From Leucobacter sp. (GTDB lineage: Bacteria > Actinomycetota > Actinomycetes > Actinomycetales > Microbacteriaceae), in contig JAPSIU010000024.1 of the NCBI GenBank assembly GCA_031178565.1, positions 1 through 17,539 of the forward strand: DNA of 17,539 bases, in the 5' to 3' direction. A program made the position numbers and the translations under genes. Of the stretch, positions 6,059 to 12,642 are shown piece after piece. Each line of letters starts with the position of its first letter. Position 1 is the stretch's first letter. The notes under the pieces are model-generated. The model was not told the DNA's origin and did no database searches. It worked only from the letters and a program-made list of their open reading frames with translations.

Positions 6059-7624
6059 TTACTCCTCTGGTTCGTCGGGTTCGTCGTCGACGCGTCCGAA
6101 CATGATCGGGTCGGGCGGTGCAGCCTGACTCTTCTCCTCGAGGATCCGGTCGACCTCTTCCTGCACCTGGTCGTCGTCCCACTCGGGGTTCGCGCGCTTC
6201 ACCGCCTGCCACTGCGAGATCGCGCCGGCCAGCTTGAGGATGCCGATCGTCTCGGCCTCCTCCTTCGGATCCGTGCGGGACAAGTCGGGGAACGCGACGT
6301 TCAGGTCGTACCGACCGCCGCCCTTCCCAGGGAAGAGGAGGCCGTCGAGCTCGAGCGCCACGCTCCCCATGCGAGAGAGCACGCGCCGGTCGTACAGGTT
6401 CTTCTTCGCCCGCGTGCGCTCGGTCTGCTCGGCGCGGGAGTCGATCTCCGTCGCGGTCGCCTGCCCGCCCTTCTGGTCCGGGTCACCCCACGAGGAGGGA
6501 GAGTAGCCGGCCTTGCGGAGGATCTCGCGCATGATGCCACGCATCGTCTGCTCGTGCTCCTCGACACGGATCGCGAACTGCTGCGGGGTGAGATCCATGC
6601 CGTCACCCGCTTTGCCCGGAGTGTTGAGGCCGAGGAACAACTCCTGGTAGGTGTCGAACGCCGCGCCGGCGCCCGGGCCGAGGCTCCGGAGGTACGCCTC
6701 CGGGACGATGAGCTTACCGGCGCCGAGCTTGAGATCCCGCATCCACGAGGAGAACGCTTCGTCCATGGCCCCGAACAGCGGGATGCACTGGTTGAAGTCC
6801 GACCGTCCAGCGTCGGCGAGCACGCCCTTCTTCCGCCATGACCAGGCGGGCGCGTTTGGCAGGTAGCCCGCGGTGAGACGGTCGATGCCGGTGAGCATGA
6901 GGCTGTCGCTGTTGACGAGGCTCGCGTACACCTCGGTCTCGGGACGATCCTGCAGCGGCACCCGGACGCCGATGTTCGTCTGCGTGCCGCGGAACAGGGC
7001 GTGCTCGATCGCGCCGGGAGCGTGGTGCTCGAGGTGCCGCCAGTACACGTGCCCGTCGAGGTACTCCGACCAGAGGGTGACCTCGACGAGGCGGCGCTGT
7101 CGGAACACGGGGACAGCGGCGTCTGCGGCGGCGTAGTCGAGCCAGACGTGATCCTCGACCTCGGCGTCCCACCTGGGGATGATCACGGTCGCGCCGAGCG
7201 CGCTCTTGATCTCGCCCTGCGAGTTGAACATCGCGTGCGCCTCATCGCTGTTCATGAGGCCGTCGAGGCGTGCCTGCGCCTTCTCGTCGTGCTTCTCGTC
7301 GCCTGCGAAACCCGTTTCGGGTGGATCCGAGTACTGCAGGTCCGATGCGAGCGTCGCGAGGTCAGCCGGGATCGGTACGTGCAGGCGGGTGCGCTGTTGG
7401 CCGGCAGGGACGGGGCGCCCCCAGATCATGGTGGACATGGCGCCGGCGAGGCCGCCACGGCGTGCCTGTCCGTTGTGCATGTGCGTTGCGCCGCCGTTGC
7501 CGCGGTAGAGCTCCTGCAGCTTCTTCACGTCGCCGGTGAGCCAGGCGTCGTTCTCGGCGTACTGATCGTAGGCGGGAGCCCAGGCGGGCGGCGGCCAGGG
7601 AGAGTTCGCGGCAGGCATCGGCAT
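6059..7624 (-). CDS. Portal protein (SPP1 gp6-like)
   Basis: A 521-residue protein forming the dodecameric ring at one capsid vertex, through which DNA enters and leaves. The length, the N-terminal helical wing region, the central ETEVYASLVNSDSLMLTG segment, and the long helical stem/clip with ATATEIDSRAEQTERTR (~400-430) are characteristic of gp6-type portals. The very acidic C-terminus (DDEPDEPEE) is also common. The first of two closely spaced ATGs (7624, 7618) is preferred because GGAGG lies 8 nt upstream. The antisense plus-strand gene starts 30 nt upstream and its promoter overlaps this ribosome site, so portal transcription must read through an antisense gene from terL or start within it. 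Confidence 0.9.
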   Translation of the reverse strand: MPMPAANSPWPPPAWAPAYDQYAENDAWLTGDVKKLQELYRGNGGATHMHNGQARRGGLAGAMSTMIWGRPVPAGQQRTRLHVPIPADLATLASDLQYSDPPETGFAGDEKHDEKAQARLDGLMNSDEAHAMFNSQGEIKSALGATVIIPRWDAEVEDHVWLDYAAADAAVPVFRQRRLVEVTLWSEYLDGHVYWRHLEHHAPGAIEHALFRGTQTNIGVRVPLQDRPETEVYASLVNSDSLMLTGIDRLTAGYLPNAPAWSWRKKGVLADAGRSDFNQCIPLFGAMDEAFSSWMRDLKLGAGKLIVPEAYLRSLGPGAGAAFDTYQELFLGLNTPGKAGDGMDLTPQQFAIRVEEHEQTMRGIMREILRKAGYSPSSWGDPDQKGGQATATEIDSRAEQTERTRAKKNLYDRRVLSRMGSVALELDGLLFPGKGGGRYDLNVAFPDLSRTDPKEEAETIGILKLAGAISQWQAVKRANPEWDDDQVQEEVDRILEEKSQAAPPDPIMFGRVDDEPDEPEE

Positions 7625-7653
7625 GGTGGTTACCTCCCGGTATGGTCGTGAGC
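7618..7653 (+). promoter_or_regulatory. Putative promoter for a leaderless plus-strand gene
   Basis: TCGGCA (7618-7623; 4 of 6 match to TTGACA) and TATGGT (7641-7646; TANNNT-type) are separated by 17 bp. Seven bases separate the -10 element from the ATG at 7654, so transcription would start at or next to the start codon. No Shine-Dalgarno sequence precedes either possible ATG. Leaderless genes of this form are common in actinobacteria. Confidence 0.5.
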
Positions 7654-8034
7654 ATGAATGCGAACGTGGTGTTGTCGGCTCTCGCTGCTATTGCGCCCAT
7701 CTGCGGGGCGTTGTACGTGTCGATTCGGGTGCTGAGCGTTCAAGGAAAACTCGCCCGAGAGCGCCGTGTTCGCGCCGAGGCATCCGCCGTGTACGACAGG
7801 AGCATTGCTCACGCAGTGAAGGATCCAAGCCCTGGCGACTTTGAATTCGCCCAGTTCGTACATGACTCAACGCTTGAGAAGCACGGATACGAGGCGAAGA
7901 CAATGGCAGATATGAATGCGGATATCGGGCTGTCGGGACGATTACTCACTCGCACCGAGAGGGGCGACCAGTGGATACTTATCACGTCTGCCCTGGCTGG
8001 CGTGGTCCTGTTGGCGCTGAGCTTTCTCGTCTAG
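7654..8034 (+). CDS. Small two-segment membrane protein (antisense moron)
   Basis: A 126-residue protein on the strand opposite to all neighbours, inserted between terL and portal. Residues ~4-24 (VVLSALAAIAPICGALYVSI) and ~106-126 (QWILITSALAGVVLLALSFL) are hydrophobic and would span the membrane, leaving a ~80-residue charged cytoplasmic or periplasmic loop (LARERRVRAEASAVYDR...). An in-frame ATG at 7642 would add four residues, but it overlaps the -10-like element. The base composition looks less GC-rich than the surrounding structural genes, with codons such as GAA, ATA and TTA. Its stop TAG shares a CTAG with the terL stop. I do not recognise the family. Position, strand and topology suggest a moron expressed independently of the lytic cascade. 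Confidence 0.75.
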   Translation: MNANVVLSALAAIAPICGALYVSIRVLSVQGKLARERRVRAEASAVYDRSIAHAVKDPSPGDFEFAQFVHDSTLEKHGYEAKTMADMNADIGLSGRLLTRTERGDQWILITSALAGVVLLALSFLV

Positions 8035-9317
8035 GCTGCGAGGCCGTAGATGTCGTAGTGCCACTGCCCGATGGTGGACTGCACGCTGTAGCGGGCGGCG
8101 TCCATCGCGTGGTCGTCGCGCTTCACGACTTCGTCCTTGCCCTCTTCGGCAGCCTTCGCGTCCCACTCGTACTCGGTGACCTCGGCGAGGAAGATCTTGC
8201 ACCGGTCGGTGACGAGGAGCTTCCCCTGCGCGAGGAGTGAGCCGAGGGTCTGGATGCCGTCGAGCACGGCGTTGTCGGCCGCCCAAGACGTGATCTGGTC
8301 GTTGTGGAGCTGGGAACGCATGGATGCGGCTGAGGGGTCGAGGAACACGAACTCCGGGGCTGGGACGTAGACGTCGTCGGTGCCGTGGTTCGTGCGCAGC
8401 CACTCCCGGAAGCGGCGGGAGAGCTCGATGTCGGGGATCGTCTCGCCGTGGTGCTCGGCGGCCGAGTAGTGCCACTCGTCGATGAGGACGAGGCGGGGCT
8501 TCTCCTCGTCCGTGATGCCGAGCAGGTGGGCGACGGTCGCGTTGGTGGTGCCGTAGTCCATGCCGACGGCGAGCGTGCGCGCGATCGGCGGGAGGTCCTC
8601 GTGCCGGATGAGGTGCTTCGTCTCGTCCCACATGGGGTAGACGGCTCCCTCAGCGTTGGTCCACTTGCCTTCGATGAAGCGGAGGTAGAAGACGCCAGCA
8701 AACGAGGCCCGCATCTCTGCCTTGAACTGCTCGGACAGCGACGGGTTGTCGTCCATCGTGAACGCGAAGTGGATGAGGTTCTTCTCGCGGGCCTTGAGGA
8801 TCCACTCCTTGCGCAGCCAGTGCGACTTGCTGCCCGGGTTCGTCGTGGCGAGCATCCGCGCGCCGTCTACGGAGAGGCGGGTGACGAGCATCTTCCAGAA
8901 GCTCTCGGGGAGGATCGTGGCCTCGTCGACGTAGGCGAGGCATACGGTGAGGCCGCGGATCTTCGCCTCTGACGAGGCGTCGTTAGCGCCGTACAGGTGG
9001 ACGGTGCGGCCGAGGATCACGGCCGTCTTCGCGCCAGGCGTGTAGCTGATGTACCGCACGAGCGACCCGAAGATCTCCGGGTTCGTCAGCAGACTGAAGA
9101 TATTGCCGTTGATCGTGTCGAGCGTCCTGCCGACGATGATGATGTTCCCCGTGCGGGGTGCGCGGAGGATCGCGAACAGGAACGCGAAGAGCGAGATGAA
9201 CGTCTTGCCCGAGCGCACTGCACCAGACCAGAGCGCGATCTTCGCCTTTGTGCAGTCCGCGACGCTGAGCATCTGCGCTCGCGACATGATCGAGGTGAGG
9301 CCGGCGAGCGCATCCAA
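8031..9317 (-). CDS. terL: Terminase large subunit
   Basis: A 428-residue DNA-packaging motor and nuclease. The N-terminal ATPase domain carries Walker A GAVRSGKT (residues 32-39) and Walker B LAYVDEA (D131, catalytic E132), followed by the coupling motif ATTNP (~157-161). The C-terminal RNase H-like nuclease domain has the acidic residues D254 (GMDYG), D327 (FLDPSA) and D402/D406 (RDDHAMDAARY). The start is TTG at 9317: AGGAGG lies 7 nt upstream and overlaps the end of terS, while the next in-frame ATG (codon 11) lies past conserved sequence and has no ribosome site. An ATG at 9313 is in another frame. Confidence 0.95.
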   Translation of the reverse strand: MDALAGLTSIMSRAQMLSVADCTKAKIALWSGAVRSGKTFISLFAFLFAILRAPRTGNIIIVGRTLDTINGNIFSLLTNPEIFGSLVRYISYTPGAKTAVILGRTVHLYGANDASSEAKIRGLTVCLAYVDEATILPESFWKMLVTRLSVDGARMLATTNPGSKSHWLRKEWILKAREKNLIHFAFTMDDNPSLSEQFKAEMRASFAGVFYLRFIEGKWTNAEGAVYPMWDETKHLIRHEDLPPIARTLAVGMDYGTTNATVAHLLGITDEEKPRLVLIDEWHYSAAEHHGETIPDIELSRRFREWLRTNHGTDDVYVPAPEFVFLDPSAASMRSQLHNDQITSWAADNAVLDGIQTLGSLLAQGKLLVTDRCKIFLAEVTEYEWDAKAAEEGKDEVVKRDDHAMDAARYSVQSTIGQWHYDIYGLAA

Positions 9318-9319
9318 GG

Positions 9320-9841
9320 TCAGCCCTCCTCGGTCGTCTCCGTCTCCGGCCGCCTCAGCACCTCCGCCGCAGCAAGGATGCCCGCCTCGAGCGACTGCAC
9401 CACCGAAGCAGCACCCGACACGTCGGGATCCTTCTCCACGATCCGAGTCAGCTTGTCGAACGTGATCGCGGCCGTCGTGACGATGTTCCGCTTCACCTCT
9501 ACCGGCGGGCGATCGAGCTTGTGCTCGTTGTACACGTTGTCCCGGCCACCGAAGCTGAACACGATGTAAGGCTTGTCGAGGTCGTCGAGCATCTGCTCAG
9601 CAGCCGCGAGCATCTTCTCCGCGAGACGCTGACGCCCCGCAGCAAGATCAATCGAATGAGCCGCCACCGCCTGCGCAGTGCGAGCGCGGTCGAACGCGAG
9701 CCCGTCCTCCTTCGCCCACCGCGACACAGTCGAGCGGGAGACGCCGAGCTCGTCCGCGATCGCACGGACGCTCATGTCCTTCGCGTGCAGCTTCCGCAAC
9801 AGTGCGCGTTTAGAGTCGGGACGTCCCTCGCTCTCCTTCAT
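9320..9841 (-). CDS. terS: Terminase small subunit
   Basis: A 173-residue protein that recognises the packaging site and regulates TerL. Residues ~13-48 form a helix-turn-helix (KDMSVRAIADELGVSRSTVSRW), the DNA-binding N-terminal domain. It is followed by a long helical oligomerisation region (AAGRQRLAEKMLAAAEQMLDDL) and a C-terminal helical segment (VVQSLEAGILAAAEVLRRP). The ATG at 9841 has GAGGAGG 6 nt upstream; the open frame continues 48 codons further through non-coding, hairpin-forming DNA and is rejected. It overlaps the ribosome site of terL. Confidence 0.85.
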   Translation of the reverse strand: MKESEGRPDSKRALLRKLHAKDMSVRAIADELGVSRSTVSRWAKEDGLAFDRARTAQAVAAHSIDLAAGRQRLAEKMLAAAEQMLDDLDKPYIVFSFGGRDNVYNEHKLDRPPVEVKRNIVTTAAITFDKLTRIVEKDPDVSGAASVVQSLEAGILAAAEVLRRPETETTEEG

Positions 9842-9879
9842 GTGGGCCTCCTCGATTGCTCGGGGCGGCGTGAGAGTGG

Positions 9880-9914
9880 TCGGGCACGCGCGAGCTGTGG
9901 AGCTCCTTGCCCGA
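9880..9914 (-). other. Structured element upstream of terS (candidate cos/pac or leader)
   Basis: The outer stem TCGGGCA (9880-9886) pairs with TGCCCGA (9908-9914). The inner stem GAGCT (9892-9896) pairs with AGCTC (9901-9905), with a GTGG loop. It lies in the 152-nt non-coding gap (9842-9993) immediately before terS, a common location for packaging sites in phages with HTH-type TerS. No direct evidence distinguishes cos, pac or an mRNA leader structure. Confidence 0.3.
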
Positions 9915-9943
9915 GCGTGCCGCGACGTCGGAAGGAATGAGAA

Positions 9944-9975
9944 GGGCCGGTGACGCGATGTTCGCGTTCCGGCCC
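9944..9975 (-). terminator. Terminator-like hairpin after the HTH gene
   Basis: A 7-bp stem GGGCCGG/CCGGCCC (9944-9950, 9969-9975) is stacked on a 5-bp stem ACGCG/CGCGT (9953-9957, 9963-9967) with a 5-nt loop. In the minus direction it is followed by TTCTCATTCCTTCC, a pyrimidine-rich but imperfect T tract. It lies 19 nt past the stop of the helix-turn-helix gene, so it could end the early/middle transcript before terS. Confidence 0.5.
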
Positions 9976-9993
9976 ACTTGCTCATTCATTACG

Positions 9994-10293
9994 TTAAGCG
10001 GTACCCCCTTCGTGGTGGAAATCTTCGGCGTGTCGCGTGTTGGGCGTGGATTCTTCGTTGAAGAAGTCGTCTGCGAAGAGGGGGGTATCGGTGATGCCGC
10101 GGTTGCGGTTGTCTCGTTCGATGCAGCTTCGCCAGTAGGCGAGGAGGGCGTGATGTTCGACGATGCGCCGCCCCTGGTTGTCCCATGACCAGCCAGCGGG
10201 CGATCTCTGCCGCCACTTCTTCATGGTCTGGACGTGTTTACCGGTGCGTGCTGCTGCTTGCCGGTAGGTGTACCAGGGGCGGTCTTCGATCAT
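9994..10293 (-). CDS. Helix-turn-helix DNA-binding protein
   Basis: A 99-residue protein. Residues ~6-32 (WYTYRQAAARTGKHVQTMKKW) form an excisionase/MerR-like helix-turn-helix, followed by a wing-like basic stretch (NQGRRIVEHHALLAYW) and an acidic, probably flexible C-terminal tail. The ATG overlaps the stop of the zinc-ribbon gene as ATGA, and GGGAG lies ~11 nt upstream. An ATG six codons earlier is possible but less coupled. Its site next to terS suggests a role in late-gene control or packaging, as HTH proteins often occupy this slot in actinobacterial phages. The target is unknown. Confidence 0.72.
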   Translation of the reverse strand: MIEDRPWYTYRQAAARTGKHVQTMKKWRQRSPAGWSWDNQGRRIVEHHALLAYWRSCIERDNRNRGITDTPLFADDFFNEESTPNTRHAEDFHHEGGTA

Positions 10294-10907
10294 GCGGGTT
10301 TCTTCTCCCATCGCTGGCCGCAGGTGTCGCACTTCGCTCCTGCGAGGCCATCCGCTCCCCAGAGTGGACGCACGGTTCGCTCTTCGCATCTGGGGCAGGG
10401 TCGGGGCCGGTACGCCCGGAACTTCGGCTCCGCGCGTGGGTAGCGGCCTCGCATCTTCCGGATGACCCTGACGAGGTCGGTGGGGGAGTCGCCGAGTTCA
10501 CCGGCTGCGGTGCGCCACTCCAACTCGTGGGTGATGGAGCGGAGCCAGACAGCGATCTCGGATGCGAGCGAGAACGCCTCCCTGGGCGACGAAACGGGGA
10601 GACCCTGGGGTTCGTCTCGCCCTTGCCACATTCGCTCGCGTAGGGTGCGGGGTGAGGCTCCTCCGACCTTCTCCGCGACCTCCCGACCGAAGAGCACGAG
10701 AGTTACGTACAGGAGGTCCGCATCATCGGCTGGATCCACGCGGTAGGGGAGGCGCGCCTGCTCGGTACCGCCCGCCACTTTCACCGCCGAGGTGTCCTGC
10801 GCCGCGACCGTCGTCTCCGCGAGCTCGCGCATGTGCTGCAGCTGGTACGGGACCGACAGCAGGTGAGACGTGAACCACTCAGTCCAGGTGCGCTCGTCGG
10901 CGCTCAT
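10290..10907 (-). CDS. Phage protein with C-terminal zinc ribbon
   Basis: A 205-residue protein. The N-terminal ~150 residues are mainly helical (TWTEWFTSHLLSVPYQLQHM..., then REAFSLASEIAVWLRSITHE). The last 40 residues carry a zinc ribbon with CPRC (C171, C174) and CDTC (C193, C196) knuckles separated by 18 residues. Such proteins are common in actinobacteriophages as uncharacterised genes near the terminase, and I cannot assign a function. The start at 10907 has AGGAG 9 nt upstream; the longer open frame runs into the promoter and coding region of the divergent plus-strand gene. It is coupled by an ATGA overlap to the downstream HTH gene, so the two proteins probably act together. Confidence 0.75.
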   Translation of the reverse strand: MSADERTWTEWFTSHLLSVPYQLQHMRELAETTVAAQDTSAVKVAGGTEQARLPYRVDPADDADLLYVTLVLFGREVAEKVGGASPRTLRERMWQGRDEPQGLPVSSPREAFSLASEIAVWLRSITHELEWRTAAGELGDSPTDLVRVIRKMRGRYPRAEPKFRAYRPRPCPRCEERTVRPLWGADGLAGAKCDTCGQRWEKKPA

Positions 10908-10932
10908 TTTCCACCTCTCCTCTTGGTTGAGG

Positions 10933-10945
10933 TAGCGTTCGCAGC
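10933..10945 (+). promoter_or_regulatory. -10-like element of a leaderless plus-strand gene
   Basis: TAGCGT (10933-10938) is followed by 7 nt and then the GTG start at 10946. This is the same spacing as the element before the other plus-strand gene. No convincing -35 hexamer is seen 16-18 bp upstream (10909-10915 reads TTCCACC). No Shine-Dalgarno sequence is present at the right distance: GAGG at 10929-10932 is too far from the GTG (13 nt) and abuts the -10 element. Confidence 0.4.
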
Positions 10946-11413
10946 GTGAGTGATTTTCTGGAGACAGTCGCGAAGACAATTCCGACAATCCTGCCCTTGA
11001 TTTCGGCGATCGCTGGTGCAGGAGTGGCGCTGCTTGGAGTTCTGCTTACCGGCCGGCTTCAGCGGCAGCGAGAACAGCGGGATGCGCGGGGAAACGCGGT
11101 TGTTGAGCTCATTCGCGCTTGGGGAGAAGCGTATCGGCGCTCCGTGCAACGCGGATTCGAAGGATTTGAAGTGGAGGTGGAATCGTCGGTTGCGAGTGCA
11201 CGCCTCCTGCTGCTTGTGCGGAAGAAGGACGTGCGAGCCATCAGTTCGATTACGGCGACCACCACTAACAACATCAACCAGGAATCCGCACAAGGTTTGA
11301 TCGCAGTCGCTCAGGATGCCCTGATGCATTGGCACACCACCCAATGCAGCGGGAAGGCTGCACTGGAGCGGTTCGAGGCAACTGCTGCGAGAGTTGGTCT
11401 GGTTCTTCAATAG
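10946..11413 (+). CDS. Single-pass membrane-anchored protein (antisense moron)
   Basis: A 155-residue protein on the strand opposite to its neighbours. Residues ~12-35 (IPTILPLISAIAGAGVALLG onwards) form one membrane helix, followed by a basic juxtamembrane helix (RLQRQREQRDARG). The soluble C-terminal domain is helical with a Thr/Asn patch (TATTTNNIN, ~103-111) and a terminal helix (GKAALERFEATAARVG). Positive residues after the helix predict the domain is cytoplasmic. The start is GTG at 10946, preceded by a -10-like element and no ribosome site. The base composition looks less GC-rich than the flanking genes. It converges with the long minus-strand accessory ORF, whose stop codon lies two bases after its own stop. 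The family is not recognised; superinfection exclusion or lysogenic conversion is plausible. Confidence 0.75.
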   Translation: MSDFLETVAKTIPTILPLISAIAGAGVALLGVLLTGRLQRQREQRDARGNAVVELIRAWGEAYRRSVQRGFEGFEVEVESSVASARLLLLVRKKDVRAISSITATTTNNINQESAQGLIAVAQDALMHWHTTQCSGKAALERFEATAARVGLVLQ

Positions 11414-11415
11414 CA

Positions 11416-12639
11416 TCATCGCCCACCACCCCGCAACGCCTCGAGAACAGCCCGAGCTGTGCTCTGCGCCGTCTCGCGGGTGTGGATCAGGTATCCGGCC
11501 CGGATCCGCGACGACTGTTCTTCCCAGATCACCGTGGCGAGCTTCTCCGCGTCTACCTCGGGCGGAGCAGCAAGAGCATCGATCAACCTCTCCGCGCGCC
11601 GTCGGCACTCGATCACTGTGCTCGGATCACTACCGTCGAAAGGGAACGCTTCGGCGATCAGCTTCTCGCGGTCGGAGGACCAGCCCTCCGGGGCACACGG
11701 TCCCGAATGCGCCCGACCCAGAGGGCACTCCGGATTCGAGCACCCGCTCGGCTCCTGCGGGGCGACACCAGCAGCAGCGAGAGCGGCGCGGACTACCTCG
11801 GTGACGATCTGCTCCTTGACATGCGGGTCGTCGCCTCCGGCGTAGGGGCGAATGGCGGCCTTCTCGCGAATCACCCGCGCCGCCCGCTCGATCTGCTCCT
11901 CGGTGGGGGCGTCCCCGAGCAGACCGTGAGCACGGAGAGCGGCGATAGCAGCCTTCGCAAACGGCCGATAGCGCTTCTTGCTCTCGGGCCAGCTCCTGTC
12001 CCACTGATCCGTATTGATCGTGCCCGGGCGATTCTCGTCGTAGATCGCTCGCGCAACCTGATCAATCTGCTCCGGGGTCTTGTCAGGTGTGGTCGTCATG
12101 GTCAGTCCCTTCGATTTCTGCCCAGGTCTCGCCGGGCTTGAGCGCTCCCTTTCCCCATCGGTCTGGCCTCCCAGTGCGGTTTCGAGGGCGCGGATTGTCG
12201 GGCACGGCCAGAGCACCGGAGCGATCCCGCGCTCACCGAAGTACGGGTCGGACTCCTCGCAGAGATCCCAGCACGCGGCGCACGTCTCGAACGTCTGCGT
12301 GGGGCACTCGTCCTCGTGGTCGCATTCCTCCGTGGCGCAGTCTCCCGTTACGGCGTCCGCGTCGCGCTTCTTGTGCAGCGCCGTCACCGCTTCGAGTGCG
12401 GCGATCATCCGCGGCACCGACTCACGGGCCGAAGAGATGAACTTGGCGTCGCGAGGGTGAATCCACGAAAAGTTCTCTCGCATATGGCCGTGCCCTCGCT
12501 CGTCATGATGGAGAACGTCGTCTCTGGGGGACTCCAGGAAGGTTGCTCCACCCTCCTCCCCGAAGGTCTCCCACGGCCCCTCGGTCGCAGCATCCGTGAT
12601 GCGCTTCTGCTCGGCTAGGTACTCGGTAATGTTCGTCAT
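11416..12639 (-). CDS. Ead/Ea22-like domain joined to three tandem helical modules
   Basis: A 407-residue ORF with two unlike halves. Residues 1-158 resemble Ead/Ea22-type phage proteins: ATEGPWE near the start, then FISSARESVPRMIAALEAV, with a Cys-rich insert (C101, C106, C112, C120, C123, C127, C146). Residues 159-180 look like a translated former intergenic spacer. Residues 181-407 begin with MTTTPDKTPEQ and contain three degenerate copies of a ~45-residue module that opens with (V/A)AR(A/V)I-type helix and closes with (A/V)RAAL(A/E)AL: ~189-239, 248-291 and 362-402. A ribosome site and ATG at codon 181 (12099) suggest that a separate 227-residue product is also, or instead, made. AGGAGG precedes the first ATG by 8 nt. 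Function unknown; probably early-lytic accessory. Confidence 0.65.
   Translation of the reverse strand: MTNITEYLAEQKRITDAATEGPWETFGEEGGATFLESPRDDVLHHDERGHGHMRENFSWIHPRDAKFISSARESVPRMIAALEAVTALHKKRDADAVTGDCATEECDHEDECPTQTFETCAACWDLCEESDPYFGERGIAPVLWPCPTIRALETALGGQTDGERERSSPARPGQKSKGLTMTTTPDKTPEQIDQVARAIYDENRPGTINTDQWDRSWPESKKRYRPFAKAAIAALRAHGLLGDAPTEEQIERAARVIREKAAIRPYAGGDDPHVKEQIVTEVVRAALAAAGVAPQEPSGCSNPECPLGRAHSGPCAPEGWSSDREKLIAEAFPFDGSDPSTVIECRRRAERLIDALAAPPEVDAEKLATVIWEEQSSRIRAGYLIHTRETAQSTARAVLEALRGGGR
12097..12118 (-). promoter_or_regulatory. Internal ribosome site and ATG within the long ORF
   Basis: GAAATCGAAGGGACTGACC immediately precedes the in-frame ATG at 12099. The same leader core (GAAATCGAARGGACT) occurs before the start at 13738, and GGACTGACC also precedes the start at 12639. 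This reuse of a gene-junction sequence argues that codon 181 is, or was, a genuine start. Confidence 0.5.
12155..12171. repeat. 17-bp direct repeat, copy 1
   Basis: CCATCGGTCTGGCCTCC matches 12894-12910 at 16 of 17 positions. On the minus strand it encodes GGQTDG, corresponding to the GGETDGE end of the gene at 12887-13276. Confidence 0.6.
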
Positions 12640-12642
12640 CGG

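Noticed and set aside
9842..9985. N-terminal extension of the small terminase to 9985
   Set aside because: The extension is Arg/Ser/Thr/Pro-rich, passes through two hairpins and has no ribosome site, whereas the ATG at 9841 has GAGGAGG at ideal spacing.
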